From Bacillus sp. AFS029637 (GTDB lineage Bacteria; Bacillota; Bacilli; Bacillales; Bacillaceae_G), in contig NZ_NUPZ01000024.1 in the NCBI RefSeq assembly GCF_002584985.1, positions 35,192 through 99,191 on the forward strand: DNA of 64,000 nt, given 5' to 3'. Below, piece after piece: positions 1-7,799 of the stretch. The notes beneath the pieces are model-generated. The model saw nothing but the letters and a program-made list of their open reading frames with translations, was not told where the DNA came from and did no database searches. Numbering within the stretch: position 1 is the stretch's first letter; the number at the start of each line of letters is the position of its first letter. The translations under genes and the position numbers were made by a program.

Positions 1-633
1 AGTGATAAAGCAAAAAAACGGGTAGATGAAGGTGTCATGGAAAATAAGGCTGTAGATTATACACATAAAAAAGATGCTGTAGGAAATTTTGAACAGTTCG
101 GGGCACCTACAATTGGTAAACAATTTACAACAAAAAGTAATGGGGTAGATAGAGTCCTTGCGGTGTTATTTATGGGAGAACATCCTATGAAGACCTTTAA
201 AGACATGTTCGGTAAAAATGGTAGTGTCCGATTAGAGTTAGAGCCTGATGAAATTATTAAACATGCAAGAGAATTTCAGCGGTTAAGCGATGTAGTATCT
301 ACTGTAATTAGAAATATAGAGGAGTTTCAACAAAAAGAAGCAGAGAGAATATCAGAATTAAAAAGAAAATTAAAATATGAAACACAACCAGGTGGAAAAT
401 ATCATCTTTTAGCAGAATATGAAATAGACGATGCTATTCGAGAAGTCGCAAAAACAACTCAAAATGGTCAAGAATATTTTTATAATGTACAACTTGCAGA
501 AGAATTAATACATAATTTAAAAAAGAAACAAAGAGAATTTCAACAGTTTGGGGAAGAAATTGTCTATGCAGCTAATTCATTAAGAGACAAAGATGGTCAA
601 TTAAATAAAAATTTCAAAGGGTTAGTAAAGTGA
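1..633 (+). CDS. Unrecognised helical protein, 5' end outside window
   Basis: The reading frame is open from base 1, so this is the 3' part of a longer gene. The ATG at 37 has an AAGGTG only two bases upstream and is unlikely to be the true start. The visible 210 residues are charged and mostly helical, with a long Glu/Lys/Gln-rich stretch over the last 140 residues that looks like a coiled coil. The gene ends ten bases before the next helical gene, so the two probably form an operon. The pairing of helical proteins resembles type VII (WXG/LXG) export modules, but no WXG or LXG motif is visible. No family is assigned. Confidence 0.6.
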   Translation, partial: SDKAKKRVDEGVMENKAVDYTHKKDAVGNFEQFGAPTIGKQFTTKSNGVDRVLAVLFMGEHPMKTFKDMFGKNGSVRLELEPDEIIKHAREFQRLSDVVSTVIRNIEEFQQKEAERISELKRKLKYETQPGGKYHLLAEYEIDDAIREVAKTTQNGQEYFYNVQLAEELIHNLKKKQREFQQFGEEIVYAANSLRDKDGQLNKNFKGLVK

Positions 634-643
634 GGGGTGTAAA

Positions 644-1024
644 ATGAATTTCATTGAAGAAATAAGAAAAATAGAAAATCAAATTGCTAATACAACAGGG
701 GACTTAGCCAATCAAGTTATTGATGAATTACAAGCTGCTAAAAAACAAATCGAAAGACAAATGGAACGTGTAATGCTAAAAACAGAGGTAGACCTGAAAG
801 CATTAGATATTATAAAGGAGGACAACCATACTTTACAAAAAAATATTAGGGAGTTTCACGTTCTGCAAACGAGTATCCGTAATATAGCATCAAAATTAGA
901 GGGTAGTTTTGAAAGTAAAACAGGTACTGCAATACAAGAAGTATTAAAAAAACATGAAAAAGAAACCTCCCATAACCTTTTAGATAAATATATTCACCTA
1001 TCAAATAGTTGTGGGAAAAGATGA
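644..1024 (+). CDS. Small helical hypothetical protein
   Basis: This encodes 126 residues beginning with ATG after an AGGGGTG ribosome binding site. It is almost entirely amphipathic helix with Lys/Glu/Gln repeats and no membrane segment. It follows the upstream helical gene by ten bases and is probably co-transcribed. The C-terminus ends abruptly where the sequence becomes decayed coding DNA, so it may be shortened or frameshifted. It could be a WXG-like partner protein, but this rests only on shape and context. Confidence 0.55.
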   Translation: MNFIEEIRKIENQIANTTGDLANQVIDELQAAKKQIERQMERVMLKTEVDLKALDIIKEDNHTLQKNIREFHVLQTSIRNIASKLEGSFESKTGTAIQEVLKKHEKETSHNLLDKYIHLSNSCGKR

Positions 1025-1240
1025 AATATTTTTCGCAAGCATCTTGGTTCAGTGCTTAGCAGCTTCTTTTAAGATATTAGTAAGACTGGGAAGAAGCGTG
1101 GCGGTACCGAAAATTAGAGATCAACGGAGCAACTTCTAATGGCTCCATAAAATATGAATCAAGGGAATTTCTATTTGAGTATGCCAAAAATACAGCGGTT
1201 TATTCAAAGGTTGTAAAAAATGTCTCCGATACCTTGGGCA
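1005..1240 (+). pseudogene. Decayed coding remnant after the helical gene pair
   Basis: Two overlapping open stretches lie here in different frames. The first, about 1011-1121, starts at a GTG and reads as a hydrophobic segment (EIFFASILVQCLAAS) followed by a basic stretch. The second, about 1079-1235, reads RKLEINGATSNGSIKYES and continues to NVSDTLG. Neither has a good start, and together they look like the tail of one protein broken by a frameshift. No homologue is recognised. Confidence 0.35.
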
Positions 1241-1255
1241 TCGGAGACATTTTTT
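1215..1255. terminator. Bidirectional terminator between relic and gerPF
   Basis: A ten-base perfect stem (TGTCTCCGAT and its complement) is flanked by an A-run and a T-run. It can therefore stop transcripts from both the plus-strand relic and the minus-strand gerP operon. Confidence 0.9.
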
Positions 1256-1287
1256 ACTGTCTACCCGTACGAAGGGCACCTCTTTTT

Positions 1288-1503
1288 CTACGCTGTTCCA
1301 ATCTGATCTTGATCCGCCACATCAGAATCAAACGTATTTGTTGCACTAACGCCGCTAAACGTATTCACGACAAATCCAACATTGGAAGCGCCAGATCCGT
1401 TATAAGCTTTCGTATTTTCTTTCGGAGATACGTTATAAAAATCTCCTAAATTAAAAGAGCCATTACTGTTTTGAACGACAAGATTTCCAACAACAGAGGG
1501 CAT
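1288..1503 (-). CDS. gerPF: Spore germination protein GerPF
   Basis: This is the last gene of the six-gene gerP operon. GerP proteins are inner-coat proteins thought to let germinants cross the spore coat. The 71-residue product begins MPSVVGNLVVQ and has the short beta-rich form shared with GerPA, with a SFNLGDFYNVSP motif. The ATG at 1503 is chosen because GTAGGTGA lies five bases upstream. The in-frame GTG at 1512 overlaps that site and is unlikely to be used. It lies 43 bases after gerPE and is followed by a strong terminator. Confidence 0.93.
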   Translation of the reverse strand: MPSVVGNLVVQNSNGSFNLGDFYNVSPKENTKAYNGSGASNVGFVVNTFSGVSATNTFDSDVADQDQIGTA

Positions 1504-1545
1504 ACCATTCACCTACTTTTCTAAGCTTTTTAATTACTATATGAT

Positions 1546-1932
1546 TTATTTATTAGAAGGTTCATTTGTAATATATTGACGAATCTGTAGTGTACGAGAA
1601 TTAGAGAAAACATAATCAACATTGCCGATTTGAAAGCAACCGGAATTTAAAAGTGTTCGTAATTCAACATCATTGACTTCAATAAAAGGGCATTCATTGA
1701 CAATATTCATTTTTACATCAGTTGTGCGTTTTGGAATTGTAATGTGTTCATCTGTAAAAATTTCAAACGCATTAAAACGACCTTCGCCTTTTATATAACA
1801 AGGTATTTCTCGGTGAACAATAAGCGCTCTATTTTTTAAGTCCATTTGATTTGCATCCCCAACTTGGAAGACGGCCGCAACCCCCATAGAAATGATAGAA
1901 ACATTTTGTACAACTGAAGTATGGCGGAGCAT
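1546..1932 (-). CDS. gerPE: Spore germination protein GerPE
   Basis: This is a 128-residue coat protein of the GerP set. It shares the N-terminal VVQNVSIISMGVAAVFQVGD pattern, a relative of the NIGSSGIFHIGD motif in GerPA. It starts at ATG 1932 behind GGTGAGG. It follows gerPD by 14 bases, consistent with operon transcription. It has no signal peptide or membrane helix, as expected for a protein made in the mother cell and assembled in the coat. Confidence 0.92.
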   Translation of the reverse strand: MLRHTSVVQNVSIISMGVAAVFQVGDANQMDLKNRALIVHREIPCYIKGEGRFNAFEIFTDEHITIPKRTTDVKMNIVNECPFIEVNDVELRTLLNSGCFQIGNVDYVFSNSRTLQIRQYITNEPSNK

Positions 1933-1946
1933 AATTTTTCCTCACC

Positions 1947-2141
1947 TCAACTTGGAGTCGGAGGGACATCTGTTACAAGCGGTACAAATGGTCCCTCTGT
2001 AACGGATTCGAATGGTGTATCAAGAATGGAAGACATAATGAGAAAATTTGCATCTCCAATTAAAAAAAGTGCGGATGAAGATACACCATTCATTTTTATG
2101 TTTCCAACTTTTATTTCTCGGTTTATAACATTTAAATTCAT
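1947..2141 (-). CDS. gerPD: Spore germination protein GerPD
   Basis: This small GerP family protein has 64 residues and reads MNLNVINREIKVGNIKMNG, followed by SSSALFLIGDAN, the family's repeated IGDAN-type motif. The start ATG at 2141 sits after AAGGAG. That ribosome binding site overlaps the last codons of gerPC, so translation of the two is likely coupled. Its N-terminus resembles that of GerPB, consistent with paralogy inside the operon. Confidence 0.92.
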   Translation of the reverse strand: MNLNVINREIKVGNIKMNGVSSSALFLIGDANFLIMSSILDTPFESVTEGPFVPLVTDVPPTPS

Positions 2142-2147
2142 GCATAT

Positions 2148-2762
2148 TTACTCCTTTCTATAATTGCCCGGTATGTGCTGAATAAAGGAGAGGAAGGCTT
2201 TGTCAATATCTTGTTTCATTGCTTGAATAATGAGGTCTCGTAAATAATCAGGATCTGTTGAAATCCCTTCATACGATTGAGCTTGTGATAAGTAATAAGG
2301 AAGTCTATGTTCCATCTGTTTTTTTATGTCATCCACCATCATTTGTCGATACATCTCATCAAGTGGCGTTCTCTCTTCTTGTTCAAAATGGAGAATTCGA
2401 CTATATGCTTCTTCATCTAAGTATCGATGCATTTCCTGGAGGATACCTTGGTAAAAGTCTGGGTTTGTGTCAGTTTCAGGATTTACCTTCAATGTTTCTG
2501 TATCCACTTCAAAATTCTCAATTTGTTGTCCTTTTGCTGAAAATGGATTTAAACCAATATTTAAAGTGCCATTTAAGTTTTCTACTTTTAATTGATCGAA
2601 TTTGTATTCCACTTTTCCTATAGAAGAGGAGGGACGACTTTTTAATTCAGTAAGCTCTTCTTGTAATAGGCGGACTTGTTCTTCTAGGTTAAGGATGGTT
2701 GCCTGTTGTATTTGGAGAGCTTGTTGAAGTTGGTGTAAGTAAGTATATATATCTTGATTCAT
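2148..2762 (-). CDS. gerPC: Spore germination protein GerPC
   Basis: GerPC is the largest member of the operon, with 204 residues. The N-terminal 60 residues are a Gln/Leu/Glu-rich coiled coil (YLHQLQQALQIQQATI). This is followed by a beta segment (VEYKFDQLKVENLNGTLNIG) and a helical C-terminus. ATG 2762 is chosen over the earlier alternative start at 2783 because AAAGGAGG lies nine bases upstream of it. The stop codon lies within the gerPD ribosome binding region. Confidence 0.93.
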   Translation of the reverse strand: MNQDIYTYLHQLQQALQIQQATILNLEEQVRLLQEELTELKSRPSSSIGKVEYKFDQLKVENLNGTLNIGLNPFSAKGQQIENFEVDTETLKVNPETDTNPDFYQGILQEMHRYLDEEAYSRILHFEQEERTPLDEMYRQMMVDDIKKQMEHRLPYYLSQAQSYEGISTDPDYLRDLIIQAMKQDIDKAFLSFIQHIPGNYRKE

Positions 2763-2830
2763 TTTGTGAAACCTCCTTTTCAATAGGGAGGGTAAATATA
2801 TTCCTGCTATATATTTATGACAAGGATGCC

Positions 2831-3037
2831 TTAAGAAGAACTAGTTGATGGTTTGATGGAAATAATTTGTCCTTTCGCCTGTAATGGGCGAAGAGGCTCT
2901 GTAAATCCACCAGTATTTGAAAATTTAGATAGAGCTTTAATACTTCCGGCAGTACCAATTTGGAATACAGAAGAGGTTGTAATGCTATCAATCTTAATAC
3001 TGTTGATGATAATACTTTGGTTTACGTAAAGATTCAA
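2831..3037 (-). CDS. gerPB: Spore germination protein GerPB
   Basis: This 68-residue coat protein of the GerP set contains the family motif TTSSVFQIGTAG. It begins with a TTG codon at 3037 placed eight bases after a full AAGGAGG, so the non-ATG start is well supported. It follows gerPA by 14 bases and precedes gerPC by about 70 bases. No promoter is evident in that short gap. Confidence 0.92.
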   Translation of the reverse strand: MNLYVNQSIIINSIKIDSITTSSVFQIGTAGSIKALSKFSNTGGFTEPLRPLQAKGQIISIKPSTSSS

Positions 3038-3051
3038 TGTAATCGCCTCCT

Positions 3052-3273
3052 TTAAGTTGCACCAATAATTGCTTGATCGATTACATCTGAATCGTTGACA
3101 GTCGTTGAACTTTGATAATTGTAGACAGAAACATTATCTCCAACATTAAAAGAGCCGGCCCCAGCGAAAGCGCGTGAATAACTAATGGGCCTAATCGCAA
3201 ATACATCTCCAATATGAAAAATCCCACTTGATCCGATATTAACGATACGAATATGTCCAACCATAGCTGGCAT
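3052..3273 (-). CDS. gerPA: Spore germination protein GerPA
   Basis: This is the first gene of the gerP operon. The 73-residue product starts MPAMVGHIRIVNIGSSG and carries the FHIGDVFAI motif, closely resembling GerPF. ATG 3273 is preceded by AAGGGTG at a good distance, whereas the GTG at 3282 overlaps that site. A mother-cell sigma-K/sigma-E type promoter lies about 40 bases upstream, matching the known late mother-cell expression of gerP. Confidence 0.93.
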   Translation of the reverse strand: MPAMVGHIRIVNIGSSGIFHIGDVFAIRPISYSRAFAGAGSFNVGDNVSVYNYQSSTTVNDSDVIDQAIIGAT

Positions 3274-3310
3274 ACAAAACACCCTTCGTTTTTTAAATTT
3301 TCTTTTCTAC

Positions 3311-3340
3311 TATTGTATGGGCGTTTTTAATAAAATGTGT
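3311..3340 (-). promoter_or_regulatory. Sigma-K type promoter of gerP operon
   Basis: On the minus strand CATACAATA (3319-3311) matches the sigma-K -10 CATANNNTA exactly. An ACAC element at 3340-3337 lies 17 bases upstream. The gerP operon is known to be transcribed by sigma-K RNA polymerase. Confidence 0.75.
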
Positions 3341-3357
3341 ACTTTTTTGAAATAAAA

Positions 3358-3387
3358 GAAACACATCCGATATTACGAATGTGTTTC
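3358..3387 (-). terminator. Terminator of the Spo0E-like gene
   Basis: An eight-base stem AAACACAT/ATGTGTTT is followed on the minus strand by a T-rich tract. The stem contains the stop codon of the gene it terminates. Confidence 0.65.
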
Positions 3388-3564
3388 GAACATTTGAGTG
3401 TGTGTGTAATCTGTGTGTATGTGCCAAATGACATTTAAGAGCCTGTCCAATTCTTGGCTACAATTTACTGTTTTTTGAGAAGTCATTCCGTAGCGTTCAG
3501 CAAAATAGATCATTTTTTCGCGTTTTTTTTCGATAGCTTGCTCAAACATTGAAATCGGCTCCAT
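3373..3564 (-). CDS. Spo0E-family aspartyl-phosphate phosphatase (YisI-like)
   Basis: Spo0E-type phosphatases dephosphorylate Spo0A~P and delay sporulation. The 63-residue product has the family signature SQELDRLLN near residues 36-44 and the usual pair of helices. It sits directly upstream of gerP, as yisI does in B. subtilis, which supports this identity. The ATG at 3564 has only a weak GAG-type binding site, so a start at the internal ATG (3549) is possible. It ends in its own terminator and is separate from gerP. Confidence 0.85.
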   Translation of the reverse strand: MEPISMFEQAIEKKREKMIYFAERYGMTSQKTVNCSQELDRLLNVIWHIHTDYTHTQMFETHS

Positions 3565-3794
3565 CTCTCAATAAATTTTATGTATATATGTAGTACATAT
3601 TATACAAAAATCCCATAAAAAAGAAACACTTTCGCTAAAAAAAGTATAATTTCTACATTTTATGTCAAATAGTGCTGAGTAACGAATAGAGTACGAGAAG
3701 AATATTGTAAAAATTAGCGTGCATGAGAAGGTTTTTTTCTTACGGATGCGAATACAATTAAATGGTATGAGTTTTAGGATGGAGAGTGGAAATA

Positions 3795-4694
3795 TTGCGT
3801 TTTGTAACGGCGAAGAAAGAAGAAAAGGTATTTGTAGGTATTGTGGATGAAGAAGAAGAAAAGGTATTGCATTTAAGGGAAGCGCAAAGGCAAAAAGGGG
3901 AAAAGGTTACAATTCCTATTACAATGTTAGAGTGTATTGAAAGAGGGACTGAATGCTTTGAGAAGGTATGTGAAATTGTAAATTGGGCAAAAGAGAACGG
4001 GGAAGCGGCGTATTATCCGTTAACAGAGGTGAAAATATTAGCACCGATTCCAAGGCCGAGAAAGAATATTCTGTGCGTTGGAAAAAACTATCGTGAGCAT
4101 GCAGTAGAAATGGGCGGAGTAGAGTCTATTCCAGAAAATATCATGATCTTTACGAAAGCGCCAACAACAGTTATTGGCATAAATGAGCAAATTAATGGTC
4201 ACCCTCATGCAACGGATGAACTAGACTATGAAGGAGAACTAGCTATCATTATTGGCAAGCGAGGGAAACAAATAAAAAAAGAAAAAGCGCTTGAGCATGT
4301 TTTTGGTTATACGGTTATAAATGATGTAACTGCTCGAGACATTCAAAGGAAGCATAAGCAGTTTTTCCTTGGGAAAAGCTTCGATACGTTTTGTCCGATG
4401 GGACCGTATTTAATTCATAAATCGATGGTTAGAACGCCAAACGCATTACACATTGAAACAGTAGTGAATGGAGAAGTAAGGCAATCTTCAAATACAAATA
4501 AAATGATTTTTTCAATAGAAGAAATTATTTCAACGATAAGTAAAGGGATGACGTTAGAACCGGGAGATATTATTGCAACTGGAACGCCAGCTGGTGTAGG
4601 AAAAGGTTTTACACCACCGAAATTTTTGCATGCAGGTGATGAAGTGGTTATTACAGTAGAAGGAATTGGTACTTTGCGAAATATAGTGAAATGA
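3795..4694 (+). CDS. yisK: FAH-superfamily protein YisK
   Basis: This is a fumarylacetoacetate hydrolase-fold enzyme. The B. subtilis YisK relative has oxaloacetate decarboxylase activity. The C-terminal two thirds carry the metal-site residues in LDYEGELAI (about residue 143) and NDVTARD, followed by KSFDTFCPMGP and GDIIATGTPAGVG, all typical of the fold. The N-terminal 70 residues form the extra domain seen in YisK. The TTG at 3795 is chosen because GGAG lies ten bases upstream. The GTG at 3786 is too close to that site. The gene ends in a terminator and stands alone. Confidence 0.9.
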   Translation: MRFVTAKKEEKVFVGIVDEEEEKVLHLREAQRQKGEKVTIPITMLECIERGTECFEKVCEIVNWAKENGEAAYYPLTEVKILAPIPRPRKNILCVGKNYREHAVEMGGVESIPENIMIFTKAPTTVIGINEQINGHPHATDELDYEGELAIIIGKRGKQIKKEKALEHVFGYTVINDVTARDIQRKHKQFFLGKSFDTFCPMGPYLIHKSMVRTPNALHIETVVNGEVRQSSNTNKMIFSIEEIISTISKGMTLEPGDIIATGTPAGVGKGFTPPKFLHAGDEVVITVEGIGTLRNIVK

Positions 4695-4700
4695 AGAAAG

Positions 4701-4732
4701 GAGCTATCTTATAAAAAGATAGCTCTTTTTTA
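4701..4732 (+). terminator. Terminator after yisK
   Basis: The stem GAGCTATCTT with complement AAGATAGCTC around an ATAA loop is followed by six T residues. Confidence 0.9.
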
Positions 4733-5014
4733 TGGCCTTGGATTATTGAAAAAATCTAAAATAGCGAAAATATAAAATCCGATAAGTGCTAACGTACAAA
4801 TCCCGATTAGCATAACGGCAAGAGAACTTCTTTCACGATCAAATCCGATAACTGTAAGGAAAACGGAAGCCCAAAATGAGGCTTTAAGTAATGTAAATGT
4901 ATGAGAAGTGGAATAGTGACTGAGTAACGTTGTGGATAATAGGAATCCGATGAATGTAATAGAAATAAGAATAGTAGCTAAATAGTTAATATGTTTCCCA
5001 TATTTTAATAGCAC
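4730..5014 (-). CDS. Small integral membrane protein
   Basis: The 94 residues contain three predicted membrane helices (about residues 8-30, 42-60 and 64-88) with short loops. The GTG start at 5014 follows AAGGAGGAGGA. No family motif is recognised, and it differs in sequence from YisL, which is encoded nearby. It is transcribed convergently with yisK and stands alone. Confidence 0.75.
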   Translation of the reverse strand: MLLKYGKHINYLATILISITFIGFLLSTTLLSHYSTSHTFTLLKASFWASVFLTVIGFDRERSSLAVMLIGICTLALIGFYIFAILDFFNNPRP

Positions 5015-5082
5015 GCAGTTCCTCCTCCTTTAAAAAACTGAATATTCAATCTTATTTTAAGGTAAATGATTAGAGAAAGGAA

Positions 5083-5111
5083 GAGGTTGTCCTGCGCATT
5101 AGGACAACCTC
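5083..5111 (-). terminator. Terminator of rocD
   Basis: An eleven-base perfect stem (GAGGTTGTCCT) with a seven-base loop lies just after the rocD stop codon. The following tract is pyrimidine-rich rather than a pure T-run. Confidence 0.75.
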
Positions 5112-5118
5112 TCTATCA

Positions 5119-6309
5119 TTACGATAATACAGCTTTAATTTTTTGGAATGCCCACTCTAAATCTTCTTCAGAGATTACTAGAGGTGGTGCGATACGAATT
5201 ACATTTTCATGCGTTTCTTTACATAATAGACCAGCTGCTTTTAATTGTTCACAGTAAGGACGAGCTGGCTCGTTTAATTCGATACCGATGAATAAACCTT
5301 TACCGCGAACTTCAGTGATCATTGGGTTATCAATTTCTTTTAATTGCCCAACTAATTTTTCTCCTAATTGAAGAGAACGCTCTGTTAATTTTTCTTCTTC
5401 TAATACTTCAAGAGCTGCGATAGAAACAGCACATGCAAGTGGGTTACCACCGAATGTAGAACCGTGAGAACCTGGCTCAAATACGCCTAAAATGTCGCGG
5501 TTTGCTGCAACGCAAGAGATTGGGAATACGCCGCCACCAAGTGCTTTACCAAGTATGTACATGTCAGGAGTTACATTGTCCCAATCACAAGCAAATACTG
5601 TACCAGTACGGCCTAAGCCTGTTTGGATTTCATCTGCTACGAATAAAACGTTTTCTTTTTTACATACTTCAAGAGCTTCTTTTAAGTAACCAGCTGGTGG
5701 GATGTTAATTCCTGCTTCACCTTGAATTGGCTCTAAAATGAATGCTGCTGTGTTTGGCGTAATTGCAGCTTTTAATGCTTCTAAATCACCGTAAGGAATT
5801 ACAACGATGCCTGGAAGCATTGGACCGAATCCACGCTTGTACTCTTCGTTTGAAGACATAGAAACAGAACCCATTGTACGTCCGTGGAAGTTATCTTCAC
5901 AAACGATGATTTCAGCGCGGTTTGCTTCTACTTTCTTCACATCATAAGCCCAGCGGCGAACTGTTTTAATTGCAGTTTCAACAGCTTCAGCACCTGTGTT
6001 CATAGGAAGTACCATTTCTTTATTAGTTAGTTTCGCAACTTTTTCGTACCAAGGACCTAGTTGATCACTATGGAAAGCACGAGAAGTTAACGTAACACGA
6101 TTAGCTTGTTCGATTAAAGCGTTAATAATTTTTGGATGGCGGTGACCTTGGTTTACTGCAGAATATGCACTTAGTAAGTCCATATAGCGGTTTCCTTCAG
6201 GGTCTTCTACCCAAACACCTTCTGCTTTAGAAATAACGATTGGAAGTGGATGGTAGTTATTTGCTCCGTATGTGTCTGTAAGTTCGATAATATCCTTAGT
6301 TTGAATCAT
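5119..6309 (-). CDS. rocD: Ornithine aminotransferase RocD
   Basis: RocD is a PLP enzyme that transfers the delta-amino group of ornithine to 2-oxoglutarate in arginine and ornithine catabolism. The 396 residues cover the whole class III aminotransferase fold, with [13 protein letters not shown] and the PLP lysine in LGKALGGG (about residue 253). ATG 6309 follows GGGGGAA. It is a single-gene unit here. A CodY-like box lies in the gap shared with divergent yisL, which would suit control by amino-acid supply. Confidence 0.96.
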   Translation of the reverse strand: MIQTKDIIELTDTYGANNYHPLPIVISKAEGVWVEDPEGNRYMDLLSAYSAVNQGHRHPKIINALIEQANRVTLTSRAFHSDQLGPWYEKVAKLTNKEMVLPMNTGAEAVETAIKTVRRWAYDVKKVEANRAEIIVCEDNFHGRTMGSVSMSSNEEYKRGFGPMLPGIVVIPYGDLEALKAAITPNTAAFILEPIQGEAGINIPPAGYLKEALEVCKKENVLFVADEIQTGLGRTGTVFACDWDNVTPDMYILGKALGGGVFPISCVAANRDILGVFEPGSHGSTFGGNPLACAVSIAALEVLEEEKLTERSLQLGEKLVGQLKEIDNPMITEVRGKGLFIGIELNEPARPYCEQLKAAGLLCKETHENVIRIAPPLVISEEDLEWAFQKIKAVLS

Positions 6310-6387
6310 GATTGTTCCCCCTTTTGTTATTACAAGAAGTTTGTAAATACTCTAAATATTATATCATTTAAATGTAAAAAAGCGAAA

Positions 6388-6402
6388 CATTTCCTGAAAA
6401 TA
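6388..6402. promoter_or_regulatory. Possible CodY box between rocD and yisL
   Basis: Read on the minus strand, TATTTTCAGGAAATG matches 12 of 15 positions of the CodY consensus AATTTTCWGAAAATT. It lies about 80 bases upstream of rocD and 60 upstream of yisL. This is a consensus match only. Confidence 0.4.
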
Positions 6403-6438
6403 AATGAACATGTTATCATATAAAGTGAAAAAGTGTGA

Positions 6439-6828
<390 letters not shown>

Positions 6829-6832
6829 AAAT

Positions 6833-6877
6833 AAAACCACCTTATGACCTCCAGGATTTGGGAGATAAGGTGGTTTT
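6833..6877 (+). terminator. Terminator after yisL
   Basis: A 13-base stem AAAACCACCTTAT pairs with ATAAGGTGGTTTT and continues into a T-rich tract. Confidence 0.9.
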
Positions 6878-7005
6878 TATTTTATCCGGCTATTTGTGGG
6901 CAACAAAACTCCTATCTTAAAATTTGGCTGGAACAAAGGAATTAGGTGGAAGTCAGGCTGATAATGAGTGGTGATGAACAAAACCCCCCTCATTAAAGTT
7001 TCACT

Positions 7006-7560
7006 TTATGTCGCATCAATATGTAACTCTTCTCCATTTACTTTAGTAAAACGGAACATGTTTTTATTTGAAGTAGCGTGACGAACGAAATGGTGCTGCA
7101 ATGTACAGATCATCTCTTCGTTATCGAATAAAAGAATGTTTACTCCTTCGCATGCTTCCTCTTTCGGTAAGAAGGATAAATAATTATGACAATACATGCA
7201 ATCATATAAAGAGTAGTGAAGGGATTGCAATGACTCGGTTAATAATGTAAAGACAGAATCAGGTAATTCCTCAAGCCATTCATGATAGCTAAGAAGTAAT
7301 TTTTTTCGAATACGTATCATTTCACCGTTTTGCAAATGGTGCTGCTCGTTGGCGATTTGTAATACATCTTGTTCGTAGAAACGGGCAGGAAGCCAATTGT
7401 TGTTATACAAAATTTCAAACCCGTCTTCGGCAATATCTTCTAATAAAAATGCTTCCTCATTTTCATCATCAAAGAACACCCATTCATTGTTTATATATTC
7501 TACATTACCGACTGTATGAGCGCGGGGTTGGTTATATAAAATATGTTTACGTTGTATCAT
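7006..7560 (-). CDS. YisN-like protein (DUF2777)
   Basis: This is a 184-residue soluble protein of unknown function. It is placed between yisL and asnO exactly where yisN lies in B. subtilis, which is the main reason for the call. A CMYCHNY motif near residue 120 could bind metal or form a disulphide. ATG 7560 is preceded by AAAGGAG. It is divergent from asnO and appears monocistronic. Confidence 0.7.
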   Translation of the reverse strand: MIQRKHILYNQPRAHTVGNVEYINNEWVFFDDENEEAFLLEDIAEDGFEILYNNNWLPARFYEQDVLQIANEQHHLQNGEMIRIRKKLLLSYHEWLEELPDSVFTLLTESLQSLHYSLYDCMYCHNYLSFLPKEEACEGVNILLFDNEEMICTLQHHFVRHATSNKNMFRFTKVNGEELHIDAT

Positions 7561-7630
7561 ACATGATTTCTCCTTTATTGAAAGTAGTTATTCTTGTTAT
7601 AGACAGTTCGTGCGTTCTTTATAACTAGAC

Positions 7631-7658
7631 ACATCTAGACATAGGTGGGCATACAATA
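7631..7658 (+). promoter_or_regulatory. Mother-cell sigma promoter of asnO
   Basis: CATACAATA at 7650-7658 is identical to the gerP -10 element, and AC at 7631-7632 lies 17 bases upstream. The -10 fits both sigma-E and sigma-K consensus sequences. Sporulation expression is known for asnO in B. subtilis. Confidence 0.5.
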
Positions 7659-7799
7659 AAACACGTTTTACTGAGTGAAAATGCTATTCCATATGTGGAT
7701 AGTAGGTTATCGTCAAGTTTGTCATTTTTTTGATCCGCACCTCTAGGGTGGGGATTACTGCTTGTTTAGGAAAAGAAATAAGATGGAAGGATGATTCAT

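Noticed and set aside
1234-1449. Plus-strand open frame over gerPF
   Set aside because: It lies antisense to gerPF, begins inside a terminator stem and has unusual Arg/Ile-rich composition.
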